From: Lumbricus terrestris
Lineage: Eukaryota > Annelida > Clitellata > Crassiclitellata > Lumbricidae
Reading direction: 5' to 3'
DNA: 64,000 bases
Assembly: GCA_949752735.1 (NCBI GenBank)
Contig: OX457037.1
Coordinates: forward strand, 62,747,186 to 62,811,185
Position numbers and translations under genes: made by a program. The notes under the pieces are model-generated. The model was not told the DNA's origin, searched no databases, and saw only the letters and a list, made by a program, of their open reading frames with translations. Below are positions 43,301 through 54,100 of this stretch, piece after piece. Position 1 is the first letter of the stretch, and each line of letters opens with the position of its first letter.

Positions 43301-46183
43301 GTTATAAAATAGCCATGACATTGCCAGATGATCATTATTACTACTATTTTAAACAGAAACAGGGTATTAGTATAGCTGCATGTCACTGTGAAGTCACTTA
43401 GCAAGATGAAAATCAAGTTGGTAAATAAGGAATCTGTCAGATTCATAATTTTGCTATTAAGGCAATGAAATTCAAATTTCTAAAAAAATGAATTTGGCCA
43501 AGGTGTCAATGACAGACAAAATGTCTATTCAGACACCTCTTTAGCAAGATCCTGGAGATATAAGGCTATCAGAATGCCAATGGCCCCAAATCTCTGGATT
43601 TGAACTCGATGGATTGATAATCAATTGCGGAGAGCTATGCTGGAGAAATATCACAATCTGCAGCCAAAACCAAGAGCGGCAAGTTTTGGCACTGGTGGTG
43701 GGCACATTGAAAGCAAGTTGCGAATCACTATCAAGTTCATTTCCAAACAGTTATTTGAGACATGACTTAATAAAATCGTGTTTTTGCTACTTTTTGCTGC
43801 GTTACGTTTTTGAATCGTCAAAACACGGTGGGTTGTCTCCCTAAAAGTGGTATAACTTTTGTCCTGTTTGAAATATTTTCATGAAATCTGGCCATCATGT
43901 GTAGATATGAATTGTCTATAAGCCTGTAAAATTTTATTTCGAAATTCTTAGTTTTGGCTGCCAAGATATTGGCAAAACACCTAGGGGGTATTTTTATGGC
44001 GCACCCTGTGCATTGTATTTATACTGAAATTCAATGTGAACTGGTTGTACTACATAATTTTTTCCACGACTCATTTGACGAACATTTTATTAACTCTCTT
44101 GTAAAATATCTTAAATCTCACATAATTTGAATAAAGGGGGTCTAAAATCGCTGATATAAATAGATCAGGACTTTTCTGGGTTTTTCATAACGAAATCTGG
44201 GTTTATTTCTGAAACCTCAGTGGCAACATTGTAAGCCACCCACCCTACACTATAAGGGTTGGCTGGTCACAGAATCAGATGGGCGAAGTCATAAAACCGA
44301 GGACTTTTTGACATTTTGGAAATCTTATAAATCTTATAGACTAATCTCAGTGACTTAGTGAAGCATTGCAAATTTTCTTTCGAGTAGCATTTCGAAAGCA
44401 AAAAGTTCAGCAAACAAAGTTACTGAGTTAGGCATATAGGCCTAGGCTAGGTCAATTGCTTACGCAAATGCTTACGCTTCATTTGAAAAACGATAAAGCG
44501 ACAGTTGGCTTATGCTATTAGTTATAAACGGTAATGTGGATAAACAGGCACAGAATTTTTGCCCTAGGCCTACCAGAACCTTTGCCCTGCAAAGGCTGCC
44601 ATAACTTTTGTCACCCCAGAATTTTGCCTTGCCAGAAATTTTTCCCTATCAGAACTTTTGCCAAAATTTTGACCTACAACAATTTCTGCCCAGCCAGAAT
44701 TTTTCCCTGCCAGAACTTTTCCTGCCAGAACAGTTGCCCTGCCAGAATTTTGCCCTGCCAGAACTTTCCCTGCCAGAACAGTTGCCCTGCCAGAATTTTG
44801 CCCTGCCGGAACTTTCCCTGCCAGAACAGTTGCCCTGCCAGAATTTTGCCCTGCCAGAACTTTTGCCCTGACAGACAGCGGACGGTCGTCAACAGTAAGA
44901 AACAATATGCCCGATACAATTCTGGCAATGCAAATTTTCTGGCAGGGCAACGACCAGGGCAACAGCCAGGGCAAAGGCTTTTTCACCAGGGCATTTGCCC
45001 TGCCATGCCCTGGCGTAGCGCCGCCACTGGCCAAGGGCCTACTACTTACATCTCTACGAATTTGTTTTTTTAAATTTTGTATATGGGAAGTTAAGGGGAT
45101 TGTAGGCTACCTGAACTTGATTATGCCTTTAAAAATTCAACTTTTGATATGCTTATCCTACATATTATAGATCTATGGGCAAAGGTGTCTTAAGCCTGAG
45201 TTAGGCTGAGTTTCATAAAAAAAGTATTTGATTTCAAATGTATTAAACTTGCAGTTCTTCAGACCTCCGATGATAAGCAATTCCTGTGTCACGGATGCAT
45301 CGTGGCCGCCTGCAGTCCATACCTGTGCCAGAAACTGTGGGAGGAAAACACACCAGCGAACAGCGGTCGCCTCAATCTCATTCTACCCGCTGAGATCCGC
45401 AGCCAGGGCCTGGCACCCATCCTCGACTATATCTACGAGGCGAAACTGACCGTCTCGTTGGAGAACGTGGACGCTGTGCTGTCTGCGTCCTGCTTCCTGC
45501 GATGTCCTACGGTGGCCAATGCCTGCGTGGACTTCATCATGAAGCGACTTTCACCGTCAAACGTCATCACTTACGAAACGATGACCCGAGATCTGATGAG
45601 GCGATGCAACTGGAAGAGTCTGCAGCAACTGAACCAGATGACCAAACAGGTCGTCTGCGCCAACATCGAGAAGGTTCTGACCTCTGCGGCCTTTGCCCTT
45701 CATCTGACCAAGGACGATATACTTGGGTACCTGGCCGCCAGTGATATGACGAAGCTCACCATTGAGGCCGTTATGTCTGCCCTTCTGCGCTGGAGGGCAG
45801 CGGCTCCTGGCAGAGACAGACAGTTTGCTCACCTAGTGGCCATTGCTTGTCACTTACTTGATAAGGAAGGAATGACCAAGGAGTTTGCTCTCTTTCAACA
45901 ATTCCAGGGGAATGTTAATGGTCTCAGTAGACTAAATACTCCCATCAACTCAACTTCCCAGCATCCTAACAAAACCGTCTCAGCAAACCCAACCAGTTCC
46001 ATGTCATCGAATCAAACAACTGTGGGTGCACCGAGTGCAGACAGATCCACCACAGCCAACCAAACCAGTCTCACTGCATTGAATTCAGCCATAGCTCAAC
46101 ACACTCCATCAAACATCTTTTCCTTTCAAAATCTCAACATCAGAAATGTGAGACCTGGAAATTCCATCAACCCAAATCCATGA
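40338..46183 (+). CDS. BTB-BACK protein with two BTB-like domains, no Kelch repeats
   Basis: Three exons join in phase: 40338-40549, 41040-41332 and 45255-46183 (1434 nt, 477 aa, TGA stop). An acidic N-terminus precedes a first BTB-like domain (about 30-150: EVLLDLQINN, then LLAAASSHFRQFFS). A second follows (about 160-270: DKQFLCHGCIVAACSPYL, then LDYIYEAKLTVSLENVDAVL). The BACK domain (about 270-360: DFIMKRLSPSNV to ALLRWRAA) matches the region between BTB and Kelch in KLHL proteins. The last 110 residues are Ser/Thr/Asn-rich low-complexity sequence instead of a Kelch propeller. BTB-BACK proteins usually bridge CUL3 ubiquitin ligase to substrates; the substrate arm is unknown here. GC content of the exons is clearly higher than the surroundings. 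Intron 2 (3.9 kb) holds a 2.1-kb nested hAT. Confidence 0.9.
41690..41932 (+). mobile_element. Solo 3' end of a mariner-like element, BTB gene intron 2
   Basis: It matches the right third of the element at 43212-44008 (TTTTAGTGAAAT, then AAGATATTGGCAAAGCACAT) and ends in a degraded CTACCCTGTA. No matching left end was found nearby. Confidence 0.65.
43060..44231. mobile_element. hAT-type element nested in 42915-45029
   Basis: Ends CATTGATGTTACAGC and GTGGCAACATTG are related to those of 12149-13112, and both copies carry CTGGGTTTTT subterminal blocks. The flanks TAAATCAC and TAAGCCAC are an 8-bp duplication with two mismatches, so the copy is older. Confidence 0.85.
43212..44008 (+). mobile_element. 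Tc1/mariner element nested in the inner hAT
   Basis: Ends CAGGGTGCGCAAAAAGACCC and ATGGCGCACCCTG, next to TA on the left and a degraded TG on the right. The related hAT copy at 12149 has the uninterrupted site (ATTCTGTGAAATTCAATG near 12279), which confirms the insertion. Frame-broken transposase C-terminus is readable on the plus strand near 43575-43720 (LRRAMLEKYHNLQPKPRA). Confidence 0.88.
44600..44870 (+). repeat. CCCTGCCAGAA tandem array in the hAT right arm
   Basis: About 48-bp higher-order units made of 15-16 bp blocks (GCCCTGCCAGAATTTT, GCCCTGCCAGAAC). They read as open frames on both strands only because of the periodicity. A diverged inverted array is at 51640-51870 in the sister element. 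Confidence 0.85.
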
Positions 46184-46882
46184 TAATAAATCAGTTCTTT
46201 TCCAGATGAGCCACGTGAGCTCTGGGAAACAAAAAAATAACACTCACTTACACTTTATAAAATTGGAGACCGTCTGTTTAGATAGGGCCTAACCGTTACT
46301 AGCCTACGTTATATAAAGATTTTAGAAGTAGGCCCATATTTCTGCGTTATAGATTATCGTTTACATTTTAGACACAACAATTATTTGCGTGGATGTTCCG
46401 CTTTTGGTTTAGGCCTATTGTCCGTTTGAAAACATGTTACATATGCGGGTTCTTTGTGGAAATTCATTCGCACGATTCTTAATGCAGTGCAGGCGACTGA
46501 TAATGATGAGGTGCCAACTAAACGTTCAACTCGTATAAGACTATAACACCAGATAGAATTAAACTTAACACTGGCTGTCATCTTCAGAGTCGAGAATTGT
46601 AAAAAATAATGGGGTAAGACCTTAATCCACGTCGATTTGCAGTGTGCAAAGAAAACTTCACTGTAGGGTCCTCAGTTAGATTAGGGGGTGCTTTATTTTG
46701 TATTTGGAATGTGATTTCTCGCAAGAGTTCAAACGGCGAATTATAGCGCGGTTCTATAGAATTGGGTATAGGCCCGCAATCAGTCGTAAATCACGCTTTT
46801 AAGCACATCAGCCCAATAACGCAACCGCTTGGCAATTAGGCCATACCATTCAACAGCAAATTTATGTATTTACATTGAACAC
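46184..46882. other. 3' flank of the BTB-BACK gene
   Basis: AATAAA occurs at once after the stop (about 46185), too near to be a likely polyadenylation signal. No element or gene was recognised up to the MITE at 46891. Confidence 0.4.
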
Positions 46883-46890
46883 ATCAAAAC

Positions 46891-47068
46891 CAGTGCTTAA
46901 AGTGTGGACAAATAAGTGCCTGGACGCCCCTTGCCTCTCCAAAAGAAGTGCCTGGACGCCCCTTACCTTTCTAGTCTGTGCTCGCCAATAAGTGGCTGGA
47001 CGGCGTTCAGATTTTAAAACAAGTGCATGGACGCCGTCCATGACCGTCCAGGCACACTTTAAGCCCTG
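46891..47068. mobile_element. 178-bp hAT-type MITE
   Basis: Ends CAGTGCTTAAAGTGTGG and CACACTTTAAGCCCTG with an exact 8-bp duplication ATCAAAAC (46883-46890 and 47069-47076). The body repeats AAGTGCCTGGACGCCCCTT. A copy of identical length lies at 60208-60385. Confidence 0.95.
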
Positions 47069-48147
47069 ATCAAAACTATGATACGTTGACGATTGCCCCA
47101 CAGGTCCGGGTTTCTAGACTATAACTGGTCATCAATATGGGATTATGGGTGCCACAGAAATCCAGTTTATTGGTCTACGTAGGCCTAGACCCATATACAG
47201 GCATAGTCAAGATGGTGGACCATTTGGTGGTGGTTGACGCACTTTAAACCAGAATTTAATGCAATTCAATCAATTTAACCGTTAGACACTAATTATAATT
47301 TGGCTAGTCTTCGGAATTACAAAAATTAGTCTGGCCAATTTATTGATAATATTAAATAAGGCAATTTGTCACGATTCCCCTTTTATACTGTAATTAATAT
47401 TAGCCTATTCCTCGATGTTAGTGTGAGAAAAGTTGTACAGAATAAAATGTGAATTTGTTTGAAGTGTCAATATCTCAGAGACAAGCACGTAATTGATGAT
47501 GAAAATCGAGGTGAAAGCAGATAAAGAGCAGGAAATGATTTGGGATAATTATTTCCTTGACGTAGCGCTCTAATTATTTTAAAGCTAAAACTTGCACAGA
47601 TATTTATGCGAAATCGAAGGTGAGCTCATTGTCTGGAGTTACGGGATAGCCTATGTCTTGACAGTTGACATTGCTTGAATATTGTTAAAATTATAACAAT
47701 TTTTCTTTTCTTTGTTTTTATGCTTCACGGTGTATTTTCTTCAGCTATAGACACTAGTTGTAGACCTGTAGTAGACTATTTTTTACGTCTTGCGCTAAAT
47801 CATTTATACCTGTCGGCGTTAACAGACTAAAGGTGCAAAGTAACCTACAAAGAATATTTTAACGTTCTATTTTTGGTTTGTGGGAATTGTGGCTCAACGC
47901 TTAGCAACATTCAACATTGCCTAGGCCTATAGAAGACAGTTAATTAATATTCACCATTTTATTTCGGTGTAAATGTGTACAGCTTGAACTGTTTGCAGTT
48001 GGATGGATTTTATAGCACGGAAAGCTTATAGGCCTACTGCGTTCAAGTAGATTGTCGAAATTCCTTTCAGGACGAATAGCATATAGGCTAGGCCTACATG
48101 ACCTAGGCTACTTTCAATAGTCAACGAACAATTGGGTCTACGCCAAA
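47069..48147. other. Region upstream of TRIM copy 3
   Basis: From about 47936 the sequence aligns with the upstream regions of copies 1 (25718) and 2 (34806), for example TTAATATTCACCATTTTATT. Before that, nothing was recognised apart from TAGGCCTA-type palindromes. Confidence 0.55.
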
Positions 48148-48161
48148 AGTGAAATCGAAAG
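48148..48161 (+). promoter_or_regulatory. ISRE/IRF-like element upstream of TRIM-NHL copy 3
   Basis: AGTGAAATCGAAAG ends 35 bp before the ATG, the same spacing as in copy 1. A near-palindrome (ATCGAAAGTCCTTTCGAT) extends it, as in copy 2. Confidence 0.5.
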
Positions 48162-48195
48162 TCCTTTCGATATAAGGAATTATCTAGATCAGAAA

Positions 48196-51100
48196 ATGGC
48201 TGCGAAAGATTTAGAGAGCGATGTTATTAAAAGACAAGAGCTCGACGATATGACAACATGTTGCATATGCACCGAAGTTTTCAAAGATCCGAAAGCCTTG
48301 CCATGCATTCATACATTCTGCATGAAATGTCTTCAAGATGCAGCGCTTAACACCAACAAAGGAGCTGGAGATGAGATGCCTTGTCCAATCTGCAGACGAA
48401 TGTTCAAGATTCCGCCAGAAGGATTTCATGGACTCCCCAAGAATTTTTTCATTGAGAACCTGATACAAGTGGCGAATGTTTCAGAAAGGTCAGGGTCTTT
48501 AAGAGCTGCTCTGTGTGATGTTTGTCTAGACGAAAATAGTGAAGACTCCGGTAAAGAAATTCCTGTGGCTGACACTTTTTGCGCTGACTGCAACCAGAAG
48601 TTTTGTGAAGAATGCTGCAGACAACACAGGAGACTAAAGCTGACTAAGAATCATAAACTGATACAGATAGATGATGACCGAAATGTGACGACGGATCTGG
48701 TACCAAGTGTTTGTGAACTGCATGAACAGTATGTTATGAATATATATTGTGTTGATTGCAAAACAGTTGTATGTGCCATCTGCTTCATTGACAAACATAG
48801 AAATCACGAAGGTTCACATGTTAAGGAATTCGCAGATGGCTTTCGGAAACAACTCGAAAGCAACAATGAAGCAATAAATGACTGCAGATCCAAAGCCGAG
48901 ACTATGAAAGCTGAAATGCTAAGCGTGAAGGAAGATATTCAGAAAAGGGTTGAAGACTTAGAATGCGATGTGGAGAAGAGAAAGGACGAACTGAGACAGT
49001 TTACAGATAGACATGCTGCTTCTCTTCTACAGAATCTATGTTCGATACGGCAAAGCAAGATGAAAGAAATCCAATTGGCAACGGATGATATTGACGCATA
49101 TCTATCGAGTTGAATAAATTATGATTCTTACTGTATGAAGATACTGACTAGAGGGTCAGCTAGCGACATCTGTCGCGCATTTGCTGACTTATCTTTCAGA
49201 GCTCTGGAGTTGAAAGAACAATGCCAGCCTATGATTGAAAGAGAAATGCAGTCTTTTAATTTCTGCTTCAGAAAATCAGGTCTAGAAGAGTTCCTAGAGG
49301 AAAGCTGTGACAATTTGATTGGAGAAATCGAAGGTAAGTGAATTCATGTGTAACGACTGTAGATCTATACCAAGTATACCTAAACGCATCAATCGCTTAC
49401 ACGTAGCTCTAATTTAGGCATAACTTGTAGGCCTATTTAAGTCACCATGCAGATATGCAACATTTTTGCTAACAACAATGTCCACATTGGAGATATCGTT
49501 GGAGAGCTGAGAATTAAGACAAATGCTTGGGCTGGATTTGTGTGAGAGCGTAGGACTTGTCATTGACCAGAATGGAATGCAGTAGGCGTAGGTTATGTGC
49601 CAGTAGATCAACCAAGTCTTCTGGCCTCAAAATTATTGCCCATTAAGACAATCTAAAATGCAATATACATGTAGTGCAATAGAAGTTATTGTTCGTACTG
49701 TAACTTTCAGAAGAAGGCAACCCGGAGCCAAAGAAAAGAAGTAAAGAGAGTCAATTAGAAGAACAAAGTAACAAAATTGACCTCCTGAATAAAGAAATTG
49801 AAATCAAGAAGACAGAGAATGAGAATTTAAAATTGTCAATTGGGCAGCTCAAAATTAATATAGATACGGAAATACTGGACAATAAGGCTTTAAGAGATGA
49901 GCTAGATAAGGAGAAGGCTAATTATGATTCATACACAGAGAAACTGAAAAAAGAGCTGGATGAAAATAAAAGAACTAATAGCTCACTTCAAGCAAGTAAT
50001 GATAAACTAAAGAAGGACCTGGATGCAAGGAATATGGCTATCAATTCATTCCAAGACAACATTGACCAACTTAGACAGGAATTAGACAAAGAAAAAATTA
50101 CTAAGACCTCACTTAAAACCGACAAAGACAAAATTAAGCAGGATCTGGATAAAGAAATATCGACCACCAATTCGCTTAATGCCAGTAAGAACAAGCTCGT
50201 TGAAGAAGTCAAGAAACTCGAGGAAGGACTGAAGACGATGGAGACAGGTAAGAAAATGAAATGATCTGTCTAATCTAATCCAATGTTATATAACTCTATG
50301 GAAGACGATGAACACAAGTACGAAAATGATATCATCTATCTAATCTAATCTGTGTAAATATGAATTGTCTTTAAGCCTGTAAAATTTGATTTAAAAGTCC
50401 TAGTTCTGGTCGAGATATTGGCAAAATCATAGGAGGTATGTTTTCATGGCCCACCCTGTAGGCTATATATAACCTCTGTCGCCCTCAGCAGTTGTATCAT
50501 GGTCAAACCCGTCCAAAACGTTATGTTCTCAATGCAAGTGCATCCTAAAGTAGTTCCACATAATGTGTGCTTTGTTATTACAGATAGCGGGAACAAGATT
50601 TTGTACCTTGATGAGCAACTGAAGCAAGAGAAAAGTGAGAAGGCACAACTTATGATCATGCACTCAGAAGAAAAGCGAAGATTACACGGTAAGGGTCAAA
50701 AGCTAACATAATAAAATTATTATAGGAAAACCCAAGGGCCGAATAAAAATCATTTTATCATATCTATGACATTGATAATTTTGTTGGAATAATTACCAAA
50801 TTATATAAGATGAAGTATAAATTTAGTAACCGACTTATTGTCGACATTCTCAAATGCTGCAATGGCTTTATAGAAATGCCATAGAAATCGAGATCAATCA
50901 AAGACGGTCAGCTATAGGCATTATCGTCGACCAAGTCGTTAAGGCCTGGCTGACCAGAGACTTTCAAATGAGTGGCGTGCCGCGTAGTTTTTATAGATTA
51001 CAATATCAGGCCATGGCGTAATAGTGAGAGATGTCTTTTATTACTGATATTATTTGACGTCAACTTTTGGATTGCAACGCATGCAGGATAGGCTTAAATG

Positions 51101-54100
51101 ACGAGTAGGCCTAGGCCTAATAGACTAAAATGGTTTGCGAACCTTGAAACAATAAGGCCTAATTATTACTATTCACGCTGTCACTATATATTATAAGAAT
51201 ACTTCCTATTTTGTTGAAATTGTTGATTCTAACTTAGCTGTTACTGTCCTTTAAACTCCCAAGCAAACGAACCGCAAATAGTTTTTGCTTTGTTAAGCAA
51301 GGTGTTATTGTAATGCAACTGCTTGTCGGACGCCATTAAGCGATGGATATGACGGTGCACCTGACGTCTTTTCCGCTCTGTGGACTTGCGTTTCCATAAG
51401 TCGGTAATTCTCCAGGCGGGTTCTCGTTTATTTCCAATGATATTGGTACAACTTTATAATTATAGGCTATTAATTTGTCTCCTTACCATTGTCATCCAGT
51501 GGCGGCGCTACGCCAGGGCATGGCAGGGCAAATGCCCTGGTAAAAAAGCCTATGCCCTGGCTGTTCCCTGGTCGTTGCCCTGCCAGAAATTTTACTCTGG
51601 GATAATTTGTTCGGGCATATATTGCTTCTTACTGTTCACATCCGTCCGCTCTCTGGCAGGGCAAAAGTTCTGGGTGGGCAAAATTCTGGCAGGGCAAAAG
51701 TTCATGAAGAGAAAAAAATCTGGCAGGGCAATTTTCTGGCAGGGCAAAAATTCTGTCAGGGCAAAAACTCTGGCAGAGTAAAAACCGTAAATTTTTTGCC
51801 GGACAAACGTTCTGACAGGGAAAAATTCTGGCAGGGCAAAAATTCGGGTGGGGCAAAGTTCATGCATGGAAAAATTCTGTTGCTGTTTATCCTCAATGCC
51901 GTATACAACTAATAGCGTAGGCCCAGCTGTCGCTTTATTGATTTTCAAATGAAACGTAAGCATTTGCGTCGACAATAGACCTAGGCTATATAATAAAGTA
52001 GGCCTATATATCTAATTCCGTTACTTTATTTGCTGAACGCTTTGCTTTCGAAATGCTACTCGAAAGAGGATTTGCAATGCTTCACTAAGTCACAGAGATT
52101 GGTCTACAGGTTGGGTCATAAAATGACCCGAAAGTTTTTTGCCCATAATCTTGGCCAGAGGTAGTAATTTTAAATGAAATTTTACAGCCTTAAAGACAAT
52201 TCATATTTACACATGATGGTCAGATTTCACTGAAATATTCAGACAGAACTAAAGTTGTATCACTTTTAGTGGGTGGCCGGACAAAATGGTAGCGGACAAA
52301 ATGGTACGGACAAAATGGTACGGACAAAATGGTATGGATGAAATGAAAGCTGGGTTAGTGAATTTTTATATATGAAACAGAAACTGGATTCATGAAAAGA
52401 CGCATGTGAAATGGAAGCTGGATGAAGGCTCTGCATAGATATTTTATATATGAAATGGAAGCTGGATTGATGAAAATAACGCTTTAGATATAGAGGCTGT
52501 ATCAGGGTATTTTCATAGCTGAAATATAAGCTGGATTAACAAAAGATGCATTACAAATGGAGGTTGATCTAAGGAATAATATGGCTGAAATTGAAGCTGG
52601 ATACATCATGAAACACATGAATGAAAGACATCAATTCAGCTTCCATTCCTCAAGCATTTTTTTCGCAAATCCAGCCTCCTTTTCTCAAGCTTTTTCTTCA
52701 CTAGAGCTTTACTTCAGCCCCAAAAAAGCCATCCACCCTCCATTTCAGCAATAATATAGCCTACCCTCATCCAGCTTCCATTTAAACATACCGTTTTGTC
52801 CATAGCATTTTGTCCGTACCATTTTGTCCGTACCCTTTTGTCCGCTACCATTTTATCCTAGAACCCTTTCAGTGAGACCACTCACTGTCATATAACGAAT
52901 CAAAAACATGACGCAGGAAAAAGTAACAAAAAACGAATTTATCAAGCAACATCTCAAATAAACTTGTTATTGACAGAAAATCGTTATTATTATTTAGAAA
53001 AAGGCAGGTACTAGCATAGCTGCACGTCGCTGTGACATCATTAAGATGATTGTTAAGTTGGTAAATAAAGAATTTTTCTGATTAGTAATTTTGTTTTTAA
53101 AATAATAAAATCGGAATATCTATCAAGTTAAAATTCCCAAGGTGTCGATGGCACGCAAAATTTGTATTCATACACTTCATGAGCAAGGCCTTGGAGATAA
53201 AGCTATAATCGGCGCTTAATCTGATAAACAGTGATTAGCCTACATACAGATAAATGAAGAGCTTAATTGAAATAGAGAGTTAAGAAATGTGCCGTTTATG
53301 AAAGGGAGATCGGTTCAACGTCAATATTACTGTAGACTCTACTGGTTTCATTGAGAAGAACCAATGGTTCCAAATATCCGGATTTGAACCCGATGATTTT
53401 GTCAACTGTGGCCCCAGGGCTATTGCTCGAGAAATACCACAATCTGCAGCCAAGAGACTGAAAATTGATGGTCGCATTGGAGTTGACTGGGAATATTTGT
53501 CTCTGGAACACATCACCAAGTCCATCAAAACTGTGCAAAAGACTCAAAACAAGTGTTGGCATTAAAGGATGTGATGTACTATCACGTTAATTTGATAACA
53601 AACAATATTGTTATTTGAGATAAGACATACAAAAGTAGCGCAAAATTATAGGCCTATGTAAGCCCGTACTACCGAGTACGCGACACGCCCTCTGCCCTGG
53701 TTACTTGTGTGACTGCCCTGGCTACAAAAAGTGTCTCGCGCCGCCACTGTTGTCTCCACCTTGAACGATGTGCGGCCCATTGGGTATCCGGTCAAACCGC
53801 GCACACAAAACCGCGACACAAAACCGCGACACAAAACCGCGACACAAAACCGCGACACAAAACCGCGACACAAAACCGCGACACAAAACCGCGACACAAA
53901 ACCGCGACACAAAACCGCGACACAAAACCGCGCATCACAAAACCGCGACACAAAACCGCGCATCACAAAACCGCGCATCACAAAACCGCGACACAAAACC
54001 GCGACACAAAACCGCGACACAAAACCGCGACACAAAACCGCGACTCAAAACCGCGACACAAAACCGCGACACAAAACCGCGACACAAAACCGCGACACAA

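Larger units (their letters stand above)
42915..45029. mobile_element. hAT-type element, 2115 bp, with nested insertions (BTB gene intron 2)
   Basis: Ends CAGTGGCGGCGCCAGAC and GGCGTAGCGCCGCCACTG with an exact 8-bp duplication GCCAAGGG (42907-42914 and 45030-45037). The right half is an array of GCCCTGCCAGAA blocks. The same family lies in the opposite orientation at 51497-53749. A second hAT (43060-44231) and a mariner (43212-44008) are nested inside. Confidence 0.92.
51497..53749. mobile_element. hAT-type element, 2253 bp including insertions (TRIM copy 3 intron 3)
   Basis: Ends CAGTGGCGGCGCTACGCC and TCGCGCCGCCACTG; flanks TTGTCATC and TTGTCTCC (8 bp, two mismatches). It is inverted relative to its relative at 42915-45029. 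Copy 1 has the site without the element (near 30647-30695). Mariner pieces and a foldback element lie inside. Confidence 0.87.

Noticed and set aside
44534..45073. Open frame of 179 codons rich in LPCQNF repeats and mirror frames on the minus strand
   Set aside because: Artefact of the CCCTGCCAGAA tandem array in a hAT arm; both strands are open through periodicity.
49111..49113. Selenocysteine reading of the TGA in TRIM copy 3
   Set aside because: The paralogue has Leu, not Cys, at this position, and the residue is in a coiled coil; no SECIS-like structure was identified. A nonsense change is simpler.
51592..51975. Open frames around GQKFWQGK-like repeats
   Set aside because: Same hAT array in inverted orientation, not a gene.
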